A DNA stretch of 64,000 bases from Aplidium turbinatum. Lineage: Eukaryota > Chordata > Ascidiacea > Aplousobranchia > Polyclinidae. The stretch spans positions 6,523,501 through 6,587,500 of the forward strand of contig OU964922.1 of NCBI GenBank assembly GCA_918807975.1, read 5' to 3'. Positions 50,701 through 57,510 of this stretch are shown piece by piece. The notes under the pieces were generated by a model. It ran no database searches. It was not told the DNA's origin and saw nothing but the letters and a program-made list of their open reading frames with translations. The translations under genes were made by a program, and so were the position numbers. The stretch's first letter is position 1. Every line of letters starts with the position of its first letter.

Positions 50701-53700
50701 AAGCTAAAATATTTGTTTGTAATAACAAAACTTGGATGGCCAAAGAGTATGGGTAGGTCTCTATATTTCTACTACATAAGAAAAAAAGTTTTTTTTTAAT
50801 ATTTCTTCTTCTAAAAAAAGTGTCCGGAGTCGGAGTCGTTACAAAATGCGACTCTAATTTGATGCAAAACGATGAACAATAAAATTGTTGTTTGCAATCT
50901 ATTTTCAAAAGATTGTTTCTTGTTCTCTCTCTAATACGCTTTACCAGAAAAGAGAAGTATTTGTTCGTGTTATTTTTGTGAAAGTCGCCGTTTTAACTTT
51001 GATCACAACTTTAGTGAAATTAAATTTTAAAAAAGTAAAAAAAGACTAAAATTTAAAAAATCTGGCAACCTTTAAAAATCTGGCAACGCTAAAGCCAGAG
51101 TCGCAGTTAGTCTGTTGTTAACCGAAGAAATGAAGTCGGAATCCTAAGTTTATCGCCTGACCACAGCCCTGTACATAACACAGTCACATCAAAAAAATGT
51201 GTTGTTTTTGTTGTGTTTGAATTACAGCACAAGGCAAATGGGTGTGATTAATGTTATTTTAAGTAACATGAAAATATTATTATTGATATGGTTGATTTTC
51301 GGACAAAAATCATTGGCTTATTACTCTCATATATTTGCACGGAAATGGATGTTGTTGTACTGCTAAAACAAACCAAATTTTTTGTTATGCATGATTATCA
51401 TGTTAAGTAATAAACAAAATTGTACTTAAATTCAAGAAGATATAGACATTTAAATGTTGACAAAACTTTTAACACTTGATGTTTATTCTGGACTTGAATG
51501 TTGACCTTATGGACTGTAATGTAAGTCCATTTTATACTATTAGGCTCAAGTAATTACAAATTAAGATTCAACAATAACCGTTCGGCACATTTCTAGTTAA
51601 CACATTTATTTTGTTGTATTCGAATATTCTTTACATACAACTTTCGCAAACCTTGTTTGTCAACAGGTCAAAGTTGAAATGTTTCCCAACACTACAAGGA
51701 ATGACAGTTACAAAGCAATTTCCGAGTTGCTCAGTCGCGAATTCTTTCAACGAAATGTGACGTCACAAAATCGATCTACTTTCTTTTCTGCTTTGCCAAA
51801 TCGTCGTCACGTGATTGAAGTTTTTGGCCAATCCTGTGCCGGGAATGGAGTAGCAGCAAAAGCAATTGGAGAATGTATTGCACCAGTATCAGGTATCCTG
51901 CAAGTAATGTATTTTATTAATTTGTCACTGCTGAATCCAGTTCTTTTGTTTCTGTTTAGCACAATGTTTGTCTGTGTGATTTGATTGTAATAAACAAATT
52001 TGTATTTCTCTGTTTGCCATCGTTTGCCAATCATCGATTTTTTTTTAAGAAATATTTTGTACAAGTTTACTTATGAAGGTTTAATCGCACGGTTAACTTT
52101 CCGTCGTTTATTGACTTGGCATTGTTCAACCCATTTGGAAAAACTTATATAGGCCTAGTGTATTATAAAAATTAACGCAGGCTGCTGCATAAGTGCTTAT
52201 CAACTTAATGAACATTTTGTCGGCTGCATAGCCGAGTGTTGAGAACCCTGGAACGGCAATCGAAAGGACGCCGGTTCGACACCGCTTAAGAGCATACGGC
52301 AGTGTCTGTGGCAGGACACTTAAAGGCATGCCTGAAGGTGGACACGAAGATTGGCTTCCTTGCCTTCGCTTAATCTAAATCTTCAACGTGCCGTCCACTT
52401 AGTCTAAATCTTCAACCACCGGGTGTAAGCCTGGATACGACAAACAAAAAAATCTTAGTGAAAATTGTCATTTACAAGTTTAACCAATAACAACATTACG
52501 CGGTTTGGAAACTATTTCAATGATGTATTTTCTTTCAGGACCTTCGAATTTGACTACTCCCTCACAAATTGACCCATCATCTGATAATATAACTCTGATG
52601 ATACAACCTCCGGATGAAACTAATGGACTAATCAGGTAATTCAAACTATTGATAGCAGATTCTATTGACCACCCTAAGTCAAGCAATTGTTTTGACAAGT
52701 AACTTGTGATTTCAAATAATTCCACAACAGGGATTAGTTTGTTTAGTGTTTAACGTTTGAACGTTGATTGTGAAGCTTCCTGTGTGACTCGTTTCATATT
52801 ATTGAGCAATGTAAATTTTTACAAACTTCGTAAAGCCTGTACTCTTTTGGCTTACTCCAAAACACTTTTCAATCATTTCTTTGTTTTAACAGTTGCTATT
52901 TCCTTGTTGCACAAATTTTTGACTCATCACAGACTAACAACAAAACTACATCTTCTTCCCAATCTTTCCTTGACAACTTGGCATCCACTAATTTATCAGA
53001 AGCTGACAGTGGACTTCCGTATCTGGCAGTTGCTGTTAAGCAGTGAGTTTTGTGACCACATGGTTAACAGTAAAGTTTCAGAAAATGGTTGCATTGCACC
53101 AAAAGAATTGACTTGTACAAGTAAACGTTTACGCTTCTCAGTAGTCCTTATGAACTATCTTTATGTTTTTGTTGTTGAATTTAATCATTATATCATGCTT
53201 TTAAGCTTTCACACATTCCTTGGTACTTTGTTCAGCTTCCGCAAAACTTCTATTCTCATTTCTTTGGGCAACAACCAAACAACGAGCTGTGACGTCAATG
53301 ATGTGTCAAGTACTACGTCATCAACACGTCAACGACGCAGTGCCACACAAGATGGAGTGTATCAAGCACAAAACTATCCTCTACGTCAGAATCAAACTTA
53401 CTTGTATGTAAACCACAGATAGGGTTAAGTTTTAATTGATTGAATAATTTTGGAAATTTGAACATTTCAACTTCATAATTTTGCAAATTTCGATTAAAAT
53501 CTTTTGAAGTTTCACATAGAAATTTAAGATATTTGGTAGCACACGCACCACAAAACGAAAAACTTAAACGTTCTTGTTCATCAGCAACTACAGGCACAAC
53601 TGTGAACTAAATTTACAGGTACACGCAACAAAAATCCGTCCTTCTAACTAACGTACGTGCAGCTAATAAGACCCGGCCTGTAATAAGGCTCACCCCCTGG

Positions 53701-56700
53701 ATCTCCGTTGTTACAAATATTTTAAACAAAAAAGAAATCGTTTTTTGCTGCTATGGTGAGTTGAAACTGATTGGTAAAGTTTCACAGCCTAAAGTTCAGA
53801 ACTTTTTGAGTTACGGAAAGTTGAAGTTTGGGGGGACTGAAATTGAGTGGTTTTATTAATTGTCACATAATTTAGACTGCTCTGCAGTAAACAAACCTGT
53901 TTGCTTTCCGTTTTTTTGCACTTTATGTGAAAGATATGTGCATGCTGATGCAGTAAAACCAATAAATTTGACCTTATTTTCTAATTAAAGCAAGACTGAT
54001 AATGATGATCAGACTATGCTAATGTTGGTAATAAGGCCCATGGGCTCATAGGGTAGGAAAATTGTACCGTTTGTGCACCCCTGGCTAAAAAAAAGTGAGG
54101 GTTATAGACTTGAGTGACCCAAACAATTCTTGTTAGACCATTAATCATATTTGTTATTGCAATGGAAATATCACAATTTCAGTATCAAAATACTTTAGCA
54201 TCCCTACCATTATCTAAAATCACCATGTCGCTTTGAAAAAAATGGAGCATGGTGAGCGAAGGGTAGTTGTCTCTGTGTATTTTCCTATTAGTTCTGTGCC
54301 TGTGTTGTCGATTAGAAGTTGTTTTGTGGTGTTGTTATTGTGAAAATACACCTTTTCTATCACTTTTGATGCAAATGCAAACCGGGCCTTATTCATAACA
54401 TATGCATCTAATAAATCCCGCATGAGATTTTTTTATTTTTTTAATATTTCACAACTCCTTTTACTTAGAAACTTGTTTCACATATATGTTGTTTAGATAG
54501 ACCAAAAGTATCCTTATTCCAAGCTTCGTTTGAAATTATGCAGTATTTACAAAAATATTGAGATTTGAAAATTAGCGGGCCTTATTAGCTCCAGGTACCT
54601 TACGAGAGGAGATAAATATGCAACATTTGAAAATACATTTTCTGAATCAATATGAAATTTATTTCTTATAACAGTTTTCTAACTTTTTATGGCTAAACAT
54701 GGCCACCTGGAGATGCGGCCTGATTTGTCACATTTTGCAGATTTTGATTACAGCTATTGCTAGTGTTTGACTGACATTTTCTGAGATTTTTTTACTTTTT
54801 GCTGTCTCCTAATGATATAAAAGCTTTTTGTTGTTTTGGGGAAGCAGTAGCAAATGAGAAAAAGTAAGTTGAAAAACTCTGAATCAGACTGTTATTGAAA
54901 AATTAACAGTCTGACTAAAATCTTCAAAATCAAATTTTCTTTGTTTTTCAACATCTGAGGGTGTTAAAACCTAATGTGTCACCTGGGGAAAACAGTAAAA
55001 AAAAGCATAACAATATAATTTGTAGAAACATTTATTTAAACATTCGCCAAAAGTTAGCAAAACCTGGAAATTTCTGCAAAATGTGACAAATCAGGCCGTA
55101 TCTTTAGGTAGCCATGGGCTAAGTAATACAAAGTATTTTAACTTTTGACTACGTATCCTTTACGAGTAATGGTAACTTGGTATTTGCTTGACTTCAAAAG
55201 AGCATTTAACATGCAAATGTCTTGTTACCAAAGTGTCTTGCAAAGATAAAACCACTATGTCGTCTTTAGCATATCTAATAGAGTTGTATAATGAAGTACT
55301 AGAGCAGTGGTTCTCAAACTGGGGTCCGCGGTCCTTTTGGGGTCCGTGAGACAATTTTCTGGGACCGCGAAGCACCTTGCAAAAAAATTAAAGCGATTCC
55401 GAAGAAAAAAAATTGTGGAAAGTAAAAATTTTCAGGCAACTTATTTTCCAAACCATAGTAAGCTGGCTTGGCATCCCTCGACACAGTTTTTTTAAGCCTG
55501 GCCTTTCGCTTCATTGTGATAGCCGTTGCTTCGTTTCTATCGCCTTTGTGACATCAAGGAGTGCATAGTGGTGACGTACTCCTACAACACTGGTAGGCAC
55601 TTTGACATAGGAATAGGACAGTTTTCCTTGCGAATCAGCTGATTTCAGTCGAGCGACTCAGCACGCGATATTTTTACTGATTTAAGTTTTAAATTGAATG
55701 CCTTTCCGAACTTTCAGCTTTTTTTAGCCTTAGTCAAATTAGCCCAAAATTAACACCTTTTTAACTTTACTAATTGAATTTTTAACATAAATTTGAGTAA
55801 AAAAAGTGAAAATGGCTCAGCCACTAAAAAAATTAAGATTCAATGATTCCTATGTTCAATTTGGTTTCACTGTGATACATTCTGGAGGAGAAGGAAAGCC
55901 GCGGTGCGTGCTATGCTGTAAAGTTTTAGCAAGTTCTGCTCTAAAACCTAGCAAGCTGAAAAGACATTTGGTAGCACATCATTCAGATTATCAAAACAAA
56001 GATGCAGATTTTTTAAACAACAAGCTAATAGTTTAGTGCAAGATTTGATAGCACTAATGATCAATGGAAGGAAAATACTGCAGGGTTAAGGGCCTCCTAC
56101 GAAGTTGTAAGAAAAATAGCTATCGCTAAGAAGCCTTACACCATCGGAGAACAACTGATCTTGCTTTGTTGCCAAGTTATTGTATCAAACGTTTTGGGAG
56201 AATCTGAAGCTCAAAAGCTGAAGCAAGTGTCTCAGTCAAACGACATTGTGAGTAGGAGAATATCTGAGCTATCGGAAAACATTTTGTCGCAGGTTGTGTC
56301 AAAGATACAGAAGTCAATGTCACATTGATACCCAGCTCAAAACATGTTGGATGTAATGCATATAATAATATCAAGATCATATTGAACCAAACGAAACCTA
56401 ACATAAAACTGATAACACCCAAGCAGGCGCACCCATTTTATTGACGTGTGCACTTTTAATTGCAGGTAATAAATAAATTATTATTTACCGTTTTTGCGTT
56501 GATTTGCCGTAAGTTTTCGGTGGACCGTGAGTCTTTGAAAAAATTGCAAAGGGACCGTTCAACAAATTTTTTGAAAAAGTTTGAGAACCACTGTACTAGA
56601 GGTAGACTTAACCCTATGTTAGTACGAGCTGTTTTCGTATGCGGAAAGCACGTCACGGGCTTTTTCAGCCCGGTGCTAATTAATCGCTAATAACAGGAGC

Positions 56701-57510
56701 TATGAAAGTCACAGAGTCAAAATATTTTACAAGATAATAGCCATGTGTATTGTGCGTATAGAAATTAAATTTTTACTCAACCAATTTGTTGAAATAAAGT
56801 GATGAAAAAAAACATCAGAAAGTCGATTTTTACTCTAATTTCCTGAAAATAGCTTCAAAATTGAAATTTTTCAATTATAACATAGAGTAATGCTAAACTA
56901 AACAAAAATTGCTTTGCTCATAAATGTAAGGCATTTTTGAACGTTTCTACATTTCAAAGTAATTGCACTAACATTTATATTGCACTAACATTAACATAAT
57001 ATAATTAATATATATAACTAGCATTGCACGAAAATGTCTAGCCACCTGAGACGAAATGCTTTTTGTGAAGGGCAGGAAGGTAGAAAAATGACCAGTTTAG
57101 GTTTAGAAAATTCGCAAAAAAAACAAACTAAAAGTCAAGAAATTTCAAATTTCTTGCTTATTTCCTTCTAAGAAATATTTCACTCCTAGAGTGGGACGTC
57201 CTCATAAAACCCCGTGTCTCTAGAGATAGGGTTAAAGTGCTAATTTCTCACCAGGAAAAAGAAATGATGTTTTTAATACAACAAATAAAGCTAAAAAGGG
57301 CACACGTCAAACCTATAAAAAATGTTCATTGATTTGAAATATTTATTATTTTCTTGATTCGTTTTTTTGTGCTTTTTTTCAGAATTTACATTTTATCTAC
57401 AACACCTTCATTCGATGACAAAATATCATTTGTATCCAGTGACGTAACTATGGTTACCACTAAACCTTCACCAACAGTGGAGCCAGTTCCAGTTTCTGAA
57501 CAAAGCTTAG
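23675..57510 (+). CDS. Tie-like receptor gene with FN2, EGF x9, Ig, C-type lectin and FN3 x3; 3' end outside window
   Basis: I assembled 21 exons by eye. All use AG/GT sites and all junction phases agree, giving about 1,103 codons without a stop. Domain order is: signal peptide (1-22), fibronectin II (~24-83), EGF-like modules 1-9 (~84-462), Ig (~463-573), C-type lectin (~574-704), three FN3 domains (~705-1070), and a Thr/Pro/Val stalk (to ~1103). The last exon closes in phase 1, so more exons follow. A transmembrane helix and, by analogy with Tie-family receptors (EGF, Ig, FN3x3, membrane, kinase), a tyrosine kinase are expected beyond 64 kb, but neither is seen. FN2 and lectin modules are not part of vertebrate Tie1/Tie2. 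The product is probably a cell-surface receptor with glycan- or matrix-binding modules. A secreted or non-kinase product remains possible. Confidence 0.85.
23745..26085 (+). other. Intron 1
   Basis: 2.3 kb, mostly occupied by the hAT element at 24275-25770. Confidence 0.8.
24275..25770 (+). mobile_element. hAT (ZBED-type) transposon remnant in intron 1
   Basis: The ends are CAATGGTTCCTAAAGTGGGC and TTTGGAAAATACTG. They are flanked by GCATAAAT (24267-24274) and GCTTAAAT (25771-25778), an 8-bp duplication with one mismatch. Near the right end (25386-25697, plus) a frame reads [20 protein letters not shown], then [17 protein letters not shown], the C-terminal dimerisation region of hAT transposases of the ZBED/SCAND3 group. 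The catalytic core is not recognisable, so the copy is internally decayed. It lies in the same orientation as the host gene. Confidence 0.82.
26086..26262 (+). CDS. Exon 2: fibronectin type II domain
   Basis: 177 nt, phase 1 to 1. It fits the FN2 spacing exactly: C-x2-PF-x-Y-x7-C-x9-WC...WGNC, with [15 protein letters not shown], then PWCSF and QWGNC. In other proteins FN2 modules bind collagen/gelatin or phospholipid headgroups. Confidence 0.9.
26263..26692 (+). other. Intron 2
   Basis: 430 nt. The part around 26370-26420 (CTTCCTTGCCTTCTCATC) resembles the tail of SINE family 3 and may be an old fragment. Confidence 0.5.
26693..26824 (+). CDS. Exon 3: EGF-like module 1
   Basis: 132 nt, phase 1 to 1. 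It has the same extra Cys in the C3-C4 loop (EYKNC) as the later modules but is six nucleotides longer and the most divergent, so it is probably the oldest member. Confidence 0.88.
27595..28153 (+). mobile_element. Old Penelope-like 3' fragment
   Basis: A frame reads [16 protein letters not shown]...[12 protein letters not shown] and stops near 27762. It aligns with YTKRLFTEKWYINQKA...FPSVYNKLL of the foldback at 6-8 kb. The non-coding tail also aligns, including AGTCAGTCGTG, GACGAAACGTC and the terminal CACCAGCAGAACGC. It is 5'-truncated and much older than the 6-8 kb copies. Confidence 0.78.
28789..29447. mobile_element. Non-autonomous hAT element
   Basis: 659 bp beginning CAGTGGTTCTCATCTGAGG and ending AGGGTTAAGAACATTG. 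It is flanked by an exact 8-bp duplication, CTCTAGAA (28781-28788 and 29448-29455). No transposase frame survives. Confidence 0.87.
29946..30071 (+). CDS. Exon 4: EGF-like module 2 (type A)
   Basis: 126 nt, phase 1 to 1. Core [13 protein letters not shown]...[11 protein letters not shown]. Nearly the same peptide as exon 9, which marks the larger A-B-C duplication. Confidence 0.9.
30438..30546 (-). repeat. SINE family 3, truncated minus-strand copy
   Basis: On the minus strand it reads GTGGCCGAGTGG (box A), then GGTTCGACACCG (box B), then ACACTTAA. These match the 5' half of the copy at 52220. Confidence 0.7.
31542..31880 (-). mobile_element. Possible hAT remnant
   Basis: Starts CAGTGGTTTTCAACC, a hAT-type terminus. 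On the minus strand near 31835-31880 a short frame reads [14 protein letters not shown]. The second terminus was not found. Confidence 0.4.
33748..33873 (+). CDS. Exon 5: EGF-like module 3 (type B)
   Basis: 126 nt, phase 1 to 1. Core [20 protein letters not shown] then [11 protein letters not shown]. Differs from exon 7 by a few bases. Confidence 0.9.
34611..34736 (+). CDS. Exon 6: EGF-like module 4 (type C)
   Basis: 126 nt, phase 1 to 1. Core [15 protein letters not shown] then [12 protein letters not shown]. Partner of exon 8. Confidence 0.9.
34822..35485 (-). mobile_element. piggyBac copy 2a: 3' relic in duplicated unit 1
   Basis: Begins with TTAACCCATTAAACGTCGC, a piggyBac-like terminus at a TTAA site. 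It includes on the minus strand the transposase C-terminus ([19 protein letters not shown], then a Cys-rich end with [14 protein letters not shown]). It aligns with 37331-37985 of unit 2, then stops: the rest of the transposase is absent. The Cys-rich end carries an in-frame stop. Confidence 0.82.
35983..36108 (+). CDS. Exon 7: EGF-like module 5 (type B)
   Basis: 126 nt, phase 1 to 1. Near-identical to exon 5, with Ser instead of Leu after NGG. Confidence 0.9.
36503..36786. mobile_element. Hairpin (long inverted repeat) insertion in unit 2
   Basis: Arms of about 82 nt (from TAGACAGACAATCGATAACA, and its complement near 36665-36745) face each other around a short centre containing CTGAAGAGGGCAG...GCCGAAAACG. 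AAATATAAAAGT occurs at 36503-36514 and 36775-36786, a 12-bp target duplication. Unit 1 has a single related AAATATGAAAAT at the matching point. A related, older element is at 41389-41835. Confidence 0.82.
37119..37244 (+). CDS. Exon 8: EGF-like module 6 (type C)
   Basis: 126 nt, phase 1 to 1. Core [14 protein letters not shown] then [12 protein letters not shown]. Copy of exon 6 with more changes than the B pair. Confidence 0.9.
37331..39340 (-). mobile_element. piggyBac-like transposase pseudogene, copy 2b
   Basis: Minus-strand pieces in order: [20 protein letters not shown] (N-terminal DDE_Tnp_1_7 region, 39338-38940); [20 protein letters not shown] with [20 protein letters not shown] (38880-38608, first catalytic Asp); then [10 protein letters not shown] (last Asp) with a Cys-rich end (38271-37813). 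This is the PGBD2/3-like branch, different from copies 1 and 3. The 3' terminus TTAACCCATTAAACGCCGC is at 37331. The 5' end is replaced near 39.3 kb by other repeat sequence (GGGGGACTTCGCCCCC). The central frame between 38600 and 38280 is shifted, so the copy is dead. Confidence 0.85.
39300..39885. repeat. Mosaic of short transposon ends
   Basis: Contains the palindromic GGGGGACTTCGCCCCCAGACG (about 39308), also seen in part at the right edge of the window. It also has several tandem copies of GGGCCCCTCTGTCAATGC near 39820-39880, opposite a CAGAGCCATTGAGAGGATAC near 39650. These look like termini of small DNA elements piled on the 5' end of the piggyBac copy. Confidence 0.45.
40302..40427 (+). 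CDS. Exon 9: EGF-like module 7 (type A)
   Basis: 126 nt, phase 1 to 1. Core [13 protein letters not shown]...[12 protein letters not shown], closest to exon 4. Confidence 0.9.
41124..41249 (+). CDS. Exon 10: EGF-like module 8 (type B)
   Basis: 126 nt, phase 1 to 1. Core [20 protein letters not shown], related to exons 5 and 7 but older. Confidence 0.9.
41389..41835. mobile_element. Older, larger relative of the hairpin element
   Basis: Imperfect nested inverted repeats: CATAGACAAGCAATGCTTAG against CTAAGCATTATTTGTCTATG, and an inner pair AACAATTTTACATGTATGAG against CTCATTCATGTAAAATTGTT. The right edge (tctatga...acctctctac...aatataaaa) matches that of 36503-36786. It sits after a type B EGF exon, as the other does. 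Confidence 0.7.
42679..43840 (+). mobile_element. Kolobok-like DNA transposon remnant with THAP domain
   Basis: TTAA flanks both ends (42675-42678 and 43841-43844). The termini AGGTGCACTG... and ...CAGGTCCCCT are partly inverted. Inside, plus strand, is a THAP-type C2CH zinc finger. SCMAPGC near 42975 supplies the first two Cys. [20 protein letters not shown] near 43105 supplies Cys and His, and [13 protein letters not shown] follows. The two halves are in different frames, with a shift just after HRLPR near 43040. THAP fingers are DNA-binding domains found in Kolobok and P-type transposases. A TTAA target favours Kolobok; a P element or a host THAP retrocopy is less likely. The catalytic domain is missing. 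Confidence 0.65.
43900..44025 (+). CDS. Exon 11: EGF-like module 9 (type C)
   Basis: 126 nt, phase 1 to 1. Core [14 protein letters not shown]...[15 protein letters not shown]. Last EGF module before the Ig domain. Confidence 0.9.
44728..45060 (+). CDS. Exon 12: immunoglobulin domain
   Basis: 333 nt, phase 1 to 1. Features of an I-set Ig domain: [15 protein letters not shown] (B-strand Cys, C-strand Trp) and SEVSCWAKN (F-strand Cys). Several N-glycosylation sequons. In Tie receptors an Ig domain also follows the EGF modules. Confidence 0.85.
45469..45657 (+). CDS. Exon 13: C-type lectin domain, N-terminal half
   Basis: 189 nt, phase 1 to 1. [21 protein letters not shown] followed by [19 protein letters not shown]: the first helices and first canonical Cys of a C-type lectin fold. 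A basic segment (KKSSK) falls at the splice junction. Confidence 0.87.
46422..46625 (+). CDS. Exon 14: C-type lectin domain, C-terminal half
   Basis: 204 nt, phase 1 to 1. [19 protein letters not shown] and YICHK are hallmark lectin motifs, and three more canonical Cys follow. The EPN triplet is the mannose-type calcium/sugar motif. The second calcium motif, normally WND, reads WKT (NKWKTQTC), so calcium-dependent sugar binding is doubtful. Confidence 0.9.
47278..47528 (+). CDS. Exon 15: first FN3 domain, main part
   Basis: 251 nt, phase 1 to 0. [20 protein letters not shown], then [17 protein letters not shown]. The Trp and the Leu-Lys-Pro turn fit the fibronectin type III fold. Confidence 0.82.
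47708..48052 (-). repeat. Paired direct repeats around a spacer (Penelope-like end structure?)
   Basis: About 100 bp at 47708-47807 recurs at 47952-48052 with roughly 90% identity. Both contain GGCCTCCTCAGTGCAGTA and CCATGGAGATAT. The spacer (about 47850-47935) resembles 10055-10195. On the minus strand each repeat carries CTGAGGA, a GGCC hairpin and GAAAC, as Penelope-like termini can. No coding part is attached, so the element class is inference. Confidence 0.6.
48783..49080 (+). repeat. tRNA-derived SINE (family 2)
   Basis: A tRNA-like head with box A (TTAGCTCAGTAGT) and box B (TGGTTCGACTC), then a body shared with 22788-23065. Ends in AACCAAATCAACCAAACC. Confidence 0.78.
49688..49864 (+). 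CDS. Exon 16: end of FN3-1 and start of FN3-2
   Basis: 177 nt, phase 0 to 0. [15 protein letters not shown] closes the first FN3. [10 protein letters not shown]...[10 protein letters not shown] opens the second. Confidence 0.82.
49988..50653 (-). mobile_element. 5'-truncated LINE (jockey/RTE/CR1-like) in intron 16
   Basis: The minus strand encodes the region after the reverse transcriptase: [20 protein letters not shown], then [16 protein letters not shown], and further on [20 protein letters not shown], the Cys-rich end of many non-LTR elements. It is flanked by an exact 12-bp duplication, GACACTAACATT (49976-49987 and 50654-50665). Only the last 666 bp inserted. The reading frame is shifted at least once between the two motifs. 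Confidence 0.85.
51667..51892 (+). CDS. Exon 17: rest of FN3-2
   Basis: 226 nt, phase 0 to 1. [12 protein letters not shown], then [19 protein letters not shown] fits the late strands of an FN3 domain. Ends ECIAPVSG. Confidence 0.82.
52220..52451 (+). repeat. tRNA-derived SINE (family 3)
   Basis: Head with box A-like TAGCCGAGTG and box B GGTTCGACACC. The body has two copies of TAATCTAAATCTTCAAC / TAGTCTAAATCTTCAAC and ends CTGGATACGACAAAC. It lies in intron 17. Confidence 0.72.
52539..52635 (+). CDS. Exon 18: start of FN3-3
   Basis: 97 nt, phase 1 to 2. [17 protein letters not shown] followed by [13 protein letters not shown]: first strands of the membrane-proximal FN3. Confidence 0.82.
52893..53042 (+). 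CDS. Exon 19: middle of FN3-3
   Basis: 150 nt, phase 2 to 2. [16 protein letters not shown] with a Ser/Thr-rich insert, then [10 protein letters not shown]. The YLAVAV strand resembles the YIAAE segment before the membrane in Tie and receptor phosphatase FN3 domains. Confidence 0.78.
53236..53403 (+). CDS. Exon 20: end of FN3-3 with a basic RQRR site
   Basis: 168 nt, phase 2 to 2. The strand TSILISLGN is followed by a Ser/Thr loop containing [10 protein letters not shown], which fits the furin consensus R-X-(K/R)-R. Then [15 protein letters not shown] resembles the YxNxPLxxxxxY end of membrane-proximal FN3 domains. The donor gtatgt at 53404 is preferred because it keeps phase with exon 21. 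Confidence 0.78.
53661..54590. mobile_element. Short-TIR non-autonomous element
   Basis: Inverted ends AGCTAATAAGACCCG and CGGGCCTTATTAGCT (one mismatch) enclose about 930 bp. Related ATAAGGCCCATG and GGGCCTTATTCAT words lie inside. No target duplication or coding sequence was recognised; class unknown. Confidence 0.55.
54698..55116. mobile_element. TIR element (CATGGC type), full copy
   Basis: 419 bp. Ends CATGGCCACCTGGAGATGCG / the complement of CATGGCTACCTAAAGATACG, followed on both sides by GGCCTGATTTGTCACATTTT. GGCTAA is duplicated at 54691 and 55117. It is the uninterrupted relative of 20481-22215 and has no coding capacity. Confidence 0.82.
55305..56593 (+). mobile_element. hAT (ZBED-type) transposon, internally deleted
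   Basis: The ends CAGTGGTTCTCAAACTGGGG and AAAGTTTGAGAACCACTG are near-perfect inverted repeats. An exact 8-bp duplication TACTAGAG lies at 55297-55304 and 56594-56601. From ATG 55812 a frame encodes a BED zinc finger ([20 protein letters not shown], then HLVAHH). It stops at 56034, and the next frame continues with [20 protein letters not shown] and [15 protein letters not shown], the start of a ZBED5/SCAND3-like transposase. The catalytic and dimerisation parts are deleted, so this is a one-time autonomous family reduced to a dead copy. Confidence 0.9.
57383..57510 (+). CDS. Exon 21: juxtamembrane stalk
   Basis: 128 nt, phase 2 to 1. [16 protein letters not shown] completes the last FN3 strand. 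The Thr/Pro/Val-rich stretch ([17 protein letters not shown]) is typical of an extracellular stalk. Donor gtaaga; the next exon, expected to hold the membrane helix, was not found in the window. Confidence 0.78.

Larger units (their letters stand above)
53404..57382 (+). other. Intron 20
   Basis: 4 kb almost filled by three DNA elements: 53661-54590, 54698-55116 and 55305-56593. Confidence 0.8.

Noticed and set aside
52757-53422. 221-residue open frame on +
   Set aside because: It runs through intron sequence and only its last part matches exon 20. Exon 19 in the same stretch is read in another frame with splice sites that fit. Treated as chance continuation.
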